Source of the DNA: Agroathelia rolfsii
Lineage: Eukaryota; Basidiomycota; Agaricomycetes; Amylocorticiales; Amylocorticiaceae
DNA length: 64,000 nucleotides
NCBI GenBank assembly: GCA_018343915.1
Contig: JABRWF010000001.1
Location: 2,542,001 to 2,606,000, forward strand
Reading direction: 5' to 3'
How positions within the stretch are numbered: position 1 is the stretch's first letter; the number at the start of each line of letters is the position of its first letter. The notes beneath the pieces are model-generated. The model was not told where the DNA came from and made no database searches. It saw only the letters and a list, made by a program, of their open reading frames with translations. The translations under genes and the position numbers were made by a program. Shown in pieces: positions 1 through 11,494 of the stretch.

Positions 1-420
1 CTCTCGCTTATGTTCTGAGATCACAGTAGCTACCAATACCCTAGGTACCCTAGGTACCAGTAGAGTAGAAAATAGAAACTAATAAAACGCGGTCACGTTG
101 TGTTGGCTGTTTCGTGTATTGGAATTGACATCATCCTGCCCGGCCATATTCGAGCTCCGACGCGGCATGCCCGTGGCCAATCGATGGTCGACTCTTCTCT
201 CCGCCTTGTCCTTGTCCTCGACTCGTCCATCCGTTCGGTCTGCTAGTACTCGACTATCTCTCTTCTTCTCCCTTTTCTTGTATATTGCTTCTCATTTCCA
301 TCAGACTCTGCCATCCTGCTCTGCCATCATCTCTCTTGGTGAGCATCTCTCTTGATCCTCTGCGATAATATATACCCTGCTCCTTATTCACACATACTCT
401 TCCTAGATCCGCTTGTAATC
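1..420. other. Window edge and 5' flank of the first gene
   Basis: No gene is recognised here. Three near-identical copies of a nine-base unit (CCTAGGTAC-like) lie at about 39-58. The stretch from about 180 to 400 is pyrimidine-rich, as is common in fungal promoters and 5' leaders. A short open frame at 98-355 is low-complexity and resembles nothing I know. The region probably carries the promoter and leader of the gene that starts at 421. Confidence 0.5.
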
Positions 421-2602
421 ATGGCCTCCGCCTCTGAGCACCCAGCGGCATCTTCGTCCTCATCCATATCTGAGCCATATTCTCTTCCTCCTGACGATAT
501 GCTTGGCCCCAATATCTCCACAACAGAACCTGAATCTTCTAGCCCTATATCTGCGCCCAAGTCACTCAAGCGTCGTCTCTCATCAACTGAGTCACCTGAT
601 CTTCCTTTTTTCACAACCGCAAGCTCTTCGTTCAAGCCAAAGCCCTACGCTCCCAAACATGCTGCAGCCAAGCCTCCTCCTGTACCTGCCCGCACACAGT
701 CCCTCACCACTCTTCCTGCACTGCCTCTGGATCCCTCCCCCTCCGAGGCTGGTGTTCTCTTCATACATCCACCGTTTACACAGTTCCCTGGCTCTCAGAA
801 CCATCCAGAAGGCCTCACCTATCTTCTAATGGCCGAGCACAACGATTGGTTTTTGGACCCTATCGACTTTGCGACTGTCACAGAGCAGAAGTCCGATGTG
901 ATCCCCTATCCTTCTCAGCTTGAGCCCCCACGTGGTTGGTGCCCGACGAAGAAAAAAGATGCTCGTGGTCGCGCTAGCGCAGATGTCTGGCCAGAGGGAG
1001 AACTGCCACGTTTACGATGCACATTCTGTCGTCGCACATACGCTGGTGTGAATGCCAAAAGCATGTGGAGGCGACATGTTTACGAGAAACACAAGATTGC
1101 CATGTCCAACAGACGAGAGACCCTCGAGAAGCCGGGTAGTCGTCGATCGAACAGTAAGTCAACACCTCCAGAAAAATATATCCCACGGTCTAATATTGAC
1201 GTCATACCTATCAGAAGAGAACAAGGAAACCAAAGTCCGTTCTGTGTCTGCGACCGCCGTTACACCCCCGGCGGCATCCTCAGAACTAGCTCCAGAGCCG
1301 CATACTAGGGCTACACGCCCGGCGTCTATTAGCATCAGCATGGACGCGTTTTTGGATGACAGACCGCGGAAAACACGCCTTCGTGTCACATCAACCAACA
1401 ATACGGAGCCGTCACTTCGCCGCCGGGGCTCCATGGAACCTCCTTCTCTTCCCAATAAAGAACAAGGCGATTTCCCTCATGTGTCCACTCCTATCCGTCG
1501 AACGCGTTCTCTTGCACAAGTAGCCTCTGAACCAAAGGGGAGTCTCACTCCTGAGAAACGCGCATCTTCTCCAGAAATTTGTGTACCATCTGAATCAGAC
1601 GTACCAATTGAACTACCGTCTCCCCTTAGACAAGCACAGCCACCTATTATACCACCATCACCCTATGATCCTACCGCAACGCCATCCTTCCGCCACTCCA
1701 CGCCACAATTACCTTCTAAGCAACCATGGCGATATCATAGCCCAAGTCACCCCTTACATTCCCAAGCTCGTGAATTACCCCTTAGTGTTATTGCTCTCAA
1801 AAGTCCACACCGCCACAAGATCCTGTCCACTCCCCTCGGTGGCAATAATGGCGGCAGCCCCGCTGTTTCTAAATCGCGATTCGCATCCTCGAACTTGAAC
1901 AGCAGCCCTGTCGCCGCCTTTCTCTCCGGTTCTTCATCCGAACTCAATACACCCAACGATCGCTCAGGCATCTTTGGATTTGCCCGCTCTCCGCGTGATA
2001 TTCTAGGTGGTACCAAGTCGAAAGGATCACCTCTCCCGCTGAAATTTAGAAGAGTCCAAGACTCTTCGCCCTTTAGTTTTGTCCACGCTGGACCCAGAAG
2101 CCTCTTTGGACACCTGCGTGACTCTGCAAGTTCTGATTGGCTCACGGAAATCACGGGAGGTTCTCCTGCTCGTGGGATTCCTCTCTCTGATCACGATGAT
2201 CCATTCGGAGCAGCATTTTCATCCCAGGAGTCCTCAATCGCCACATTAGCCACTTCATTGTCTCTGTCTGGGTCGCAGGATGACAGTCCTGTTGTGCGTC
2301 ACGGGCGGTTCTTGCCGCCCAGCGCTGGAATGGGGCTGGGCCTGCTAGAGCCCATCAAACTTGACGGTGACGACGATGACGATCATGATAGCGGTGATTT
2401 TGATGTTGATATGCTTGATGGTGATGCAGTCACAACACCGCCTCCGGCGTCCCCAACCGATGAAAAAGAGGAGGAGGATAAGGACGAGCAGGATATCGAG
2501 AGCGCACCGACTCGGAGATCGTTTGAGGCTATCCGCGAGAATGACGACCTCGGCGCGGATGGTAAGCCTCCTATGAAGCGGCGAAAGACAATCTGCACTT
2601 GA
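421..2602 (+). CDS. Low-complexity protein with one C2H2-like zinc-finger motif
   Basis: Exons 421-1153 and 1215-2602, with a 61-base intron (GTAAGT...TATCAG). Protein of 706 residues. The N-terminus is rich in Ser/Pro/Thr. A Cys2His2-like motif lies at about residues 200-224 (C200, C203, H219, H224; spacing C-x2-C-x15-H-x4-H) in a basic segment, which suggests nucleic-acid binding. The rest is disordered, with many SP/TP pairs (possible proline-directed kinase sites), an acidic Asp/Glu run near residues 620-665 and a basic C-terminal PMKRRKT stretch that could be a nuclear signal. I do not recognise a family. A nuclear regulatory role is inference only. The start at 421 is the first ATG that follows the pyrimidine-rich leader. 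Confidence 0.7.
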
Positions 2603-4666
2603 TGATGCACTTGCTCCCTCCAATTTCTCAGGAGATGCGTAAATCAGTGGCTCGCCTGAGTTTGACGCACCAGTCGGAAATTTGGTGTTGAATGTCAATA
2701 TTAAATGATGACCACATCGTCTTTACGTCTTTCACCACGTCCATTGATGTATCAAGCTTTCCTGCGTCCGCTGACGACCGCCCTTCGGCAGCTCTATCCT
2801 AGCGTTTCCATCATGACATTGCATGATCACAGCCATGGATTACACATTTTGCTCACGATCGATTTCGGCGCTCCGATAATGGATCGCTCGAATTGTCTAC
2901 TATTCTCTCAGAACGTTCATTCTCCGTGAGCTCGTCTTGGAACCCCCGACCCAAAGGTTTTACATGCGAGCCCCTTACATTTTCACCGCTTTCCTCCCAC
3001 ATATCATGACATTGTACCTGCTTTCCTGAAATTCGTATTGCTACCGTATCCGCTGTCAATTTATTACTTCCTAGTTTTGATTTTTCTCTCTCCCTTTCTC
3101 TTGCCCACTTTCTTGGGGCGTTGTTCCATGTTATGCTGCATTCTGCAGACGAGTTTATTTCTCTTTTTTCTTCTTCTTTTCTTTTACTCTGTTCATCATT
3201 TCTGCCCCTCAGTCATTCGTGTTAGTTTTGACTTTTCTCTCTCTGTAAATTTTTGTCACCAGCGTCTCCTCTCCATCTCCGTCTGTCTATTGAACTGGTT
3301 TTGTACTACATAGGCCTCACTCAATTACATGTAACTTATGATGCAACAATTCAAATGCACTGTTTTTTCCTGTCGTCATTAGCAAGTCATGCTTGTACGG
3401 TGTGTTGAACGTGGCATCAACTGCCTGTGTCATAAGACTGAAGGATCGTAATAGCGGCGACAAGGCTGGCAGGTTTGGGCACTAAGGTTGCTGGAATATT
3501 ACATCGCTCTGTAATGAAGTCGCAGACGCACGTCTAGTATCAGTATCCACATACCAACCATCGCAGCTACGCTGGTCGCGTCATCATTCGCTGCGGCTAT
3601 TCCTGCCGATACTACAGACATCAAAGCACTTTCTATAGCGGCTATACTATTGATATCAGACATTCCTTGGAATTCTTGTAGTCTATAGAGTATTTTTCTT
3701 TTGAGAACAAATATGCGAGACAATATATGTATTGCCAGCCGGCCATTCACACGTTCACACCTCTCTAGCCATGGGCCGGTGGCTGGCGAGGGTGTCGGTC
3801 GAATGTTTTGATCACGCATCGCATATGGACGGCCGTGATCTAGGATGTGATGCTGCTGATTGCGATGTACTTCTAGGACCTTACTAGCCCTGTATATGCT
3901 CCGGGTGAGATATTGTGGTAGGGGAGAACAAAAAGCCCGTTACCTCAATGGGTTCAGTGCCGGGGAGTGGGGAATGTCCTTGTTGGAGCTGAAAAACAAC
4001 AACAGCCAAGGATATTATCGTATCACATAGCTGTATGCTGTATGCGAGAGCGCTTCATGAGGGAGATATGGTTGCAAGCGAGGAATATCAGTTGGTGGCA
4101 TATCGGGACGCGCCGTGGATATGGGCGAGAGGATTGCCATAACAGCAGCCAGGCCGCCTTTGAACCAAGCCACATAACACAGCGCCGTACACCCGTACAC
4201 CCATACCAACTAGTTCCACCGTCGCCCCCTTGCTGAGCTGCTTGTCTCTCCTCCGTCCAACTTGTATTCCTATATATCCGTCTCCTGATCTCTCAAGCCC
4301 CTTTCGCTCTCCTCTGTAACAAGCGCCGGTCCGGTTAGATTTCCTTTTTGTTTCCTCTCTCTCTCTCTCCATGTGAGTCCGCCTGCCCCTGTACAGTCCC
4401 GTACGGGCCATACCTTCCATATTATGGTCATACTTGCACATTCATTCATTCATGCACTCCATCATCGACTCGCCCTAAATGTCGTTGACGGACTGTCTGC
4501 TCTCTCCCTCTTACTGTTCTCTTCCTATTCCCCACACTCCACTTCTACCCCTCTCCCCCACACATCAGTTGTGTGTACACCAGCTAACCAAATACTATAC
4601 TTAGCCTCCTAACACCCATCCTCTGACGAATTTCCCTGGGTCTGACTCCATTCCATACCAAGCAAT
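2603..4666. other. Long intergenic region upstream of the Rac gene
   Basis: About 2 kb without a convincing gene. It holds the 3' end of the preceding gene, T-rich and CT-rich tracts at about 3060-3300 and 4350-4370, and, presumably, the promoter and long 5' leader of the Rac gene. Open frames here, such as the antisense ones at 3499-3819 and 4088-4441, are short, lack recognisable domains and show no consistent splice structure. Confidence 0.45.
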
Positions 4667-5823
4667 ATGCAAGCTATCAAATGTGCGTTCTTATTGTTCA
4701 TCCCTCGGCCCGAGAGACCATCCTCTTTTCTGGCGGCGGATCCCAATTGCTGACTATCATTGCTCCCGATAGGCGTTGTTGTTGGAGATGGTGCCGTTGG
4801 AAAGGTAAGACCATGGGAGACATACCTAGCAATCGGCGTGGGACTAATCGCTCCATGGTAGACTTGTCTTTTGATTTCTTATACCACAAATGCCTTCCCC
4901 GTAAGCGTCCCGATTTCACGCGGATAAAAAGCACCAGTTCTTATCCTTTCTTTCCTCACAGGGCGAGTATATACCTACAGGTATGTATCATCGCGTTTCC
5001 CGCCATATGCTGCGATACCTGGATTACATTATCTCTGACGGATTGCGTGCCATTCTTGATTGTTTCATTATCATCAACACGTAGTTTTTGATAACTACTC
5101 TGCAAATGTCATGGTCGATGGCAAGACTATCTCCCTTGGATTATGGGATACCGCCGGTCAAGAAGATTACGATCGCCTGCGCCCCCTATCCTACCCCCAG
5201 ACAGATGTTTTCCTGATTTGCTTCTCGCTCGTCAGCCCGCCAAGCTATGAAAACGTGAAAACAAAGGTGATTTCATTTTTTTTTTTCACGTGTCCCCTAG
5301 CTGGACTTGATATCACCGGCGCCACTGGATTGGAAATGGAGACTAACAGGTCCTGTTGCACACTATAACAGTGGTATCCGGAAATTACTCATCACGCACC
5401 TTCAACATCGGTGGTCTTGGTAGGCACGAAGCTTGATTTACGTGAGGATCCCGCTACAATCGAAAAGCTGCGCGACCGGTTAGTGTGTTTTGGCTTTCGT
5501 GTCGCGCTCTAGATCGTGTTTCGTCTGTTCCTGACATTTGTACATCCATTAGCCGTATGGCACCTATCCAATATTCCCAGGGTGTGAGTATGGCTCGGGA
5601 CATTAACGCTGTCAAGTACCTCGAGTGCTCTGCTCTGACACAGAAGGGGCTTAAGACTGTTTTCGATGAGGCCATCCGTGCTGTGTGTAAGTATCATCGC
5701 TTGTTTTAGTGCCGTGTTTTCTTTTGCCCGTTACGCGAGAAGCTGATGTTTGGTTGCGTAGTGAACCCGCCTCCGAAGTCGTCCAAGAAGTCTGGCGGCG
5801 GCAACAAGTGCATTGTCGCATGA
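4667..5823 (+). CDS. rac1: Rac-type Rho GTPase
   Basis: Eight exons: 4667-4682, 4773-4804, 4862-4900, 4962-4980, 5085-5266, 5372-5478, 5553-5686, 5762-5823; 196 residues. Small GTPase that cycles between GDP and GTP at membranes; in fungi Rac controls polarity, hyphal branching and NADPH oxidase. Visible motifs are the P-loop GDGAVGKT (10-17), the effector loop with T35 in [12 protein letters not shown], the DTAGQED switch II, the TKLD base-recognition motif and the ECSAL loop. Closeness to Rac rather than Cdc42 rests on the MQAIKCVVVGD start and on long identity to animal Rac1 as I recall it. The C-terminus has a short Lys stretch and ends in a CIVA CAAX box. The four 5' exons are only 16-39 bases long, so a frame-based gene finder would miss the N-terminal third. 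Confidence 0.95.
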
Positions 5824-6739
5824 GCCGTTAGGCGCTTCTCGCGTCCCACGTTTACAACTGGGATATCTGTATAGCCTCGTTTCATGCGTTTGTGCAGGGG
5901 GGTTTTATAATACTTACGAGTTTACTACATCCTTGCTCTTTTTTTTTCTCTTTTTACACATCAATGTCATTGCTCACGCCCGATTCATGTTCTCCGCTTA
6001 TATTGTTTGAGTTCGATAGTTTTCTGGATACAATTTTTACGCCAATTCGACCTCTTTGCTACACTGTCGATATACACGAGAGATGCACATATGGACCCTA
6101 GGTACTGAATCTAAATGTGTTAGTGCCCTTGATGATTGTATGATGGGCCACCATGCCTAGCACGGCGATAGGCTGTTTTAGGAAAAGGACAGGAACAGGA
6201 AAGTATCTTAGATTATTACGTAAGTATACTAGCGCAGTTGTCATTTTAAGAATATTTTCCCTGCCCCGCCTTGTCGGATGCAGTCTGCTGTGTCAATAGG
6301 GGATTCGTCTTCGCAAGCAGCATTCAACCGACTCGGACTGGACGAGCGTCTTGCAAGCACTCGTCCACCTGCTCGCCTTTTTTTATTCTTTTTATTCCTC
6401 TCGTTTTCTGGTTGAGTACATACAGGGACTCCTCTCGTTTATAGTCTCTCCTGTTGTGTATACTGCGAAACACTAGCCAACTGTTGTTGCCTCTGAGTCT
6501 CTTGCCGGACTATATTGGCCTCCTCGTCCTGTTGTCTTTTTCTCGAGAGGAAATTTCCATACATAACTCTCGTGTACTCCCCTGGGCCATTGAGGCATGC
6601 TATCTTCATATATCTATCCAATCGTCGCGCGCATATAACCCACTGTATCTGCTTTTGATATCATCTACCATCGTGCGTGTTTCATCATCATTCGCTCTCT
6701 TGAATGATGGTCAGCAGATACTAAATATTCAGTTCAGCC
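5824..6739. other. Intergenic region between Rac and the membrane protein gene
   Basis: Contains T-rich sequence just downstream of the Rac stop (about 5938-5958), likely part of the 3' UTR, and pyrimidine-rich sequence at 6370-6550 that probably belongs to the leader of the next gene. No gene is seen. Confidence 0.45.
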
Positions 6740-9700
6740 ATGTCGCAGCTATGGTTCCCCAACCCCGAAGACACCCAAGCTACTACCACCACCACCAAGA
6801 AGGTGCATCATTCGAGACCGTCCCTAGTCACGAATGCGTCTGGCATTGCAACGAGCACGCTCAGCTTTGCAAGTTACGCCAGCAGTACGGTTTCTGTGGA
6901 CCTCAATCAGTTTCCTATACCCCCTCCGTCGGTGCCCACTACACCCACACTCACTATGCTCCATGGTTCTCCCATCGGTTCGAACATTTCGCTGGCAGCT
7001 ACCGCCGCCAGCACGGAAGGTCTCAGACAGACGACGATGCCCCTATCGATTTCTCGCACACCGCAATCGCAGCCGCAACACCAACAAAACCTGAAAGGCG
7101 CTGGAGGACAATCGTCACCGTTGGGACGCTCTCCGCTCTCACAGCAGGTTGATGATCCTTTGGGTCTTTCTGCCGCCGCCGCATCAGAAAGCTCATCAAA
7201 TGGGCGCTCAGATCGGCCCTTACCATCGCCCCCGCCGGATGTACAGCGGACCAGGCCTGGGTTGAGTACGAGAGGCTTCGAAAAGTCTAGGACTACCCAT
7301 GCGCCCGTGACCGCTTCAACATCACGGAGAAACGATGGGATTTCTGCCCATGATTGGCATGAAGGCTCGAGCCAAATCGACAACATCGATTCATCAGAGG
7401 CTCGTATGTTGTCGACGTCGTTCATCACTAACCTCTTGTCGGCGTCTGATACGGATAATGCTACCATTGCTACGGATGCCATGTCGGTGTTGCCGTCGTA
7501 CGAGCAGGCATCCTCCTCCAGGTCCTCGCAGGCAAACTCGTACGTGCTCCCATCGCCCACCACGTTCACCAGCGAAATGTCGTACCCAACCAACGTTATC
7601 CGTTTCCCACGCAATATGGAATCTCCTGAGCCTTCTCTTTCGATGATATCCCAGGGTTTTAGCGTGGATCCGGATGCGAGATCAGATGTGAAGCTGTTCG
7701 AGAAACCTGATGCTGACAAGGCTTCCAGCTTGTCTGAACCTCCACCACCCCAGCAACCCCAGCATCACCATCTTCAGACCCGGAATGGCCTGCCTCCTCC
7801 GAGTGCATATGCTCACCTAGAGCCTTTGCCTCAACACCGCCCCCAATCAGCTTTGTCGCATAGTGACAGCGTGACTCTGTATGATGTTGCCGGTGTTTCA
7901 CACGGTGGCCAACTGCGAAAGTCCATTAACCTGCGCGACGAGCCCCTATCGAACGTGCCTAGGGATATTGACCAGGACGATGATGGTTTATACGAAGATG
8001 CACCTGCACCGCCTGTTCTCGCGTATCGTCAGGAAGGCCATGGCCATGCCCCTCCATCACTGCCGCCGCCACCGCCGAATGCCATGCTGCGATCGAACAA
8101 CATCAATAACAGCGGGAAACCGGGTCCACCAGGATATTACTCCTCGCGACAGTCGATAGCGTCCAACAAGAGCACAAAAAGCTATGTATCCTCGCTGATA
8201 TCCCGGATTGCAACCGGGACGTCGAGGTCAGCGAGGCAGGTGATGCCATGGATGAGAAAACCGCTGCCGCCGGTGCCCAGGCTGCCAAACATGACCATTG
8301 CCGCCGAGCGGCAGCAACAGCGCGTCGAGGCGAGTATGCCCTTACCCGAGCTCGCCGAGCGCGCGGCGGCGTTATCGAACATGCTTGACCACGGACGGCG
8401 GCCGCATTATAGTATCGGGTCCATCCACGGTTTGAATCAGTCTCAGACGATGGAGGCGGATGTGCCGGATGCGTCGTGGTCGCTGCAACAGGGGGACAAG
8501 GCTCGAAATACGGGCACGGAGGTTTATCGTGGGCATACGAGGACGTATTCACGCTCGCGAAAGAAGAGGTTTGGGAATATTCAGTTTTTAAGTTCACGTG
8601 TGCCAGATCGTGCCAAGGCCGACGGTGGTAGTGATGTTGGGGCCGGTGGGATTGTCAGTAGGAAGAAGAAGTTTTGGATTATTGGCACAATTATTGCTAT
8701 CATCTTCGGTGTGGGCATCGCTGTTGGAGTTGTGGTTGGCCTGACCCGGCAAAAGGGTGGGGATAAATACAATTGCTCAGGAAACATGACGGGAACATCT
8801 TGTAACCTTGGTAAGTTTTTTATTTTATTTTTTACGCCGGACTTTCATTTTGCTTCAATTGATATATTTATTGATCTTGTTCACCGTCTACACTCTTCTC
8901 AGACGCCACGTGTATTTGTACGTCCTCAACGTCCGGCTCTTGCTTGTACCTGGCCCAAAATCTCGTCACATTAACGCCGACTCTCAACACGCTCTTCAAT
9001 GTCAACTGGACGACGAACTATATAGCCAATGCTCTTTGGCAGATGCAAGGGACACTGACGGGCGACTGTTCATCACAAGCGCTTCTAGTAGATGTGGCGA
9101 CAGGCATAGGGACGAACGCATCTAATCGCACGGACTGGGCCCAATCCGCACTCTTGTGGAATGCTGTCTTGTCTCAAGACTCTACAGTGGCTAGCAAGAT
9201 GAAGAGTTCTGTCAATGGCATGCCTTGGCTCTCTGCGTCGTCCGCTGATGGCCCAGTGGCAGATCCAAATTTGATGTTTGTATATAATTCATCCGCATTC
9301 GTGTTCGATTTTGCCCAGCAAACGCTAAAAACAGCCGTGAACGCTACTTTTGTCACCGATGGCCAGCCCTCGTCGGACCAAATATCCCGCGTAACCAATA
9401 CAGTGCCCCTAGATCGAATGTATACATATGCTTTAGGTAGGTCCTCGGTTTATTTTATTTTATTTTTACGTCACTTATTCATTCGTTTTCATTTGTCATC
9501 CGTGCGTGACTTTGCTTACCCCTCAATCAGCCGCTGCTACACAAAGCCAAAATGCGCTGTCCCACTATTGGACCAATGAACTGCAGCAGGATGCGACTCA
9601 GCTGTCGAACTTTCTTTCCGAACTGAGCATTTCGCCCATCATGCTCCCTTTCGATTCCACACTATCGCCCGGCTCGCAGCCCGTGTCAAACCTTCTGACA

Positions 9701-10540
9701 AACTCTACTACGACACCGTTCCCGCCCCCGTTGGCATGCTATCCCGGACTAAGCTCTTCTCAGCTTTCCCTTGTCAATGCGCTCGGGACGACTGTATTTG
9801 ACCTTACATCGGTGACATCACCTTCTTCATTTAACACTTCGTGCTATCCCGAGCAGCCAATATACGGCATCTTGGATGTGATGCGGCTTCGGCTACCATT
9901 CTACAATAGCGAAACGGATGTACCACAGCAAGCGGCGGTCCTGCGTTCAGAAGTTAATCCACGTGTAGTGGTGCGTTTAGGGGAGCTAATGAGCCCCTTA
10001 CCGACCTCGGAAGGTGCCGCAAGCCTGAGTACGGCGGAAAGCAATCCGCTTAGCTACGGCGTTCTCAACAATTTCGATCACGTTGTGTATGACTTTCTGC
10101 TGTCTATGGATACGAACACGGCGATGGCGTTTGTCGAGTATATCCTCTCGTCTCCGGCTTTACCCCCTACTTCTAGCACGCTTCTGTCTTCCTTATCCTC
10201 GATACCGAAGATTGAGGTGGCGGTTTTCGGGACAGTGGAGCCTGCGGATATTGACCATGTCGTCTCGTCCTATTCGACGCCGGCGGGCAGCCTCTTTTTC
10301 GGATCGGATCAAGCAGCCATGCTGCGTAACTGGGCGTTGAACGGGACGGGTACAGTGCTCAAGTGGGCGCAGAACGCGACGGACCAATTGGTGGTGTACG
10401 ATAACACCGCCAATACGGACGCGTTTATGGAGGTCTGGGACCCGGCGTATACATATCTGCACTCTTCCAATCCTGGGGTCACGGTCAATGTCGGGAACAT
10501 CACCCAAGCTTTTCAAGATATTCAGCTCATGGTACCCTAA
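6740..10540 (+). CDS. Large single-pass membrane protein with glycosylated ectodomain
   Basis: Exons 6740-8810, 8903-9436 and 9531-10540; 1204 residues. The first 640 residues are low-complexity, rich in Ser, Pro, Gln and Thr, with Pro runs near residues 334-340 and 434-442. One strong membrane span follows at about 642-667 (FWIIGTIIAIIFGVGIAV...), preceded by RKKK. The remaining 540 residues look extracytoplasmic: Cys pairs just after the span (NCSG, TSCN, ATCICTS) and many Asn-X-Ser/Thr sites. The arrangement suggests a type II plasma-membrane or cell-wall-linked protein with a disordered cytoplasmic N-terminus. No catalytic motif is recognised. Similar layouts occur among fungal wall sensors and unannotated glycoproteins, but I cannot assign a family. 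Confidence 0.75.
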
Positions 10541-10861
10541 CGATCCCGAGAAGAAGAACAGGAGGATGAGGGGAGAATCACGGGATGTGATTGGTGCTGT
10601 GGTAATCACAGATTCCCTCTTTTTTTGATGCGCGGTTCTTTTTCATGTTTTCTTGTTGTCTCCACTTTACCCCTTTCTATCTCTTCTTTTTTTCCTTCTT
10701 TATCTAGGGACTTTCTTCAACTTCGTTTTCGTTCTTGTCTTGGCACTCCGTCCACTATTTGCAATCACGCTTTTTTATTTCTTCCTAATATGTTGCTAAC
10801 ATCTAACCGTGTCTTTTTTCGCTCGGTATTTAAGTCGAATGCTACTTCTTTGATTATCTAC

Positions 10862-10870
<9 letters not shown>

Positions 10871-10903
<33 letters not shown>
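10871..10903. repeat. Poly-T tract, 33 bases
   Basis: Uninterrupted run of 33 T on the plus strand. It lies about 330 bases past the stop codon at 10540. It could be a mononucleotide microsatellite or the 3' trace of an inserted poly-A tail; no target-site duplication or retroposed body was recognised next to it. Confidence 0.9.
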
Positions 10904-10905
<2 letters not shown>

Positions 10906-10933
10906 AAATCTCGTCGCTATCCATCTCTGTCCG

Positions 10934-10934
<1 letters not shown>

Positions 10935-10968
<34 letters not shown>
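10935..10968. repeat. Compound (CT)n(CA)n microsatellite
   Basis: A short CT run is followed directly by about 11 CA units. Simple sequence repeat in intergenic DNA. Confidence 0.9.
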
Positions 10969-11494
10969 TATACAGCTCGCTATACTCTGGAGTATCATTT
11001 TATCGATCGACGTTTTTTCTCTCACACTCACTGTGTCTCTCATTCGTTTCAGTATGCTTAGCGTTTGTTGCCTGGAAATTAATATGCATGCACGATCAAT
11101 CAATGTTCTCTGGCTCCCGCGGACATTGAGATGGGCCGCAGTGGAGTGTCATTGTCTTCGATAGAGAGGCGAACGGGGGGAGGTGGAGGGATTAGGAATG
11201 ATGATCATTGCATGAGATCTGCCCTTGTCTGAATCAGCCTGGCGCGTGATAAGCGCACAGTTACGGAGGGGTTTTGATGGAATGGACCGGGTGTCCCCAT
11301 ATGGGAGGCAGCCGGGCGCCGGCGTTCGAGCGAGAGAAGCAGTAGCAATCGAGATCTGGACACCTGCCCAGTACGGCAACTTACGCCATTAACGCGGACC
11401 CATTGACCACAACCTGTTGCTTACTAGTAGTCACTCACTCTCCCTCTTAGGCTGCTGCTGCCATCCACATCTCTCTTCGTCTTTTATCATCATC

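Larger units (their letters stand above)
10541..11494. other. Intergenic region with simple repeats
   Basis: Contains a poly-T tract and a CT/CA microsatellite (listed separately). A long pyrimidine-rich stretch covers 10618-10900. The sequence from about 11160 to 11490 is more mixed and likely holds the promoter and leader of the Zn2Cys6 gene. The open frames here come from the repeats. Confidence 0.5.

Noticed and set aside
6907..7719. 270-codon antisense open frame (minus strand) inside the membrane protein gene
   Set aside because: It mirrors a low-complexity Ser/Pro-rich coding region on the plus strand, has no known motif, and the plus-strand gene has consistent splice structure.
10858..11103. 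Minus-strand frame ending in poly-lysine
   Set aside because: Artefact of the poly-T tract.
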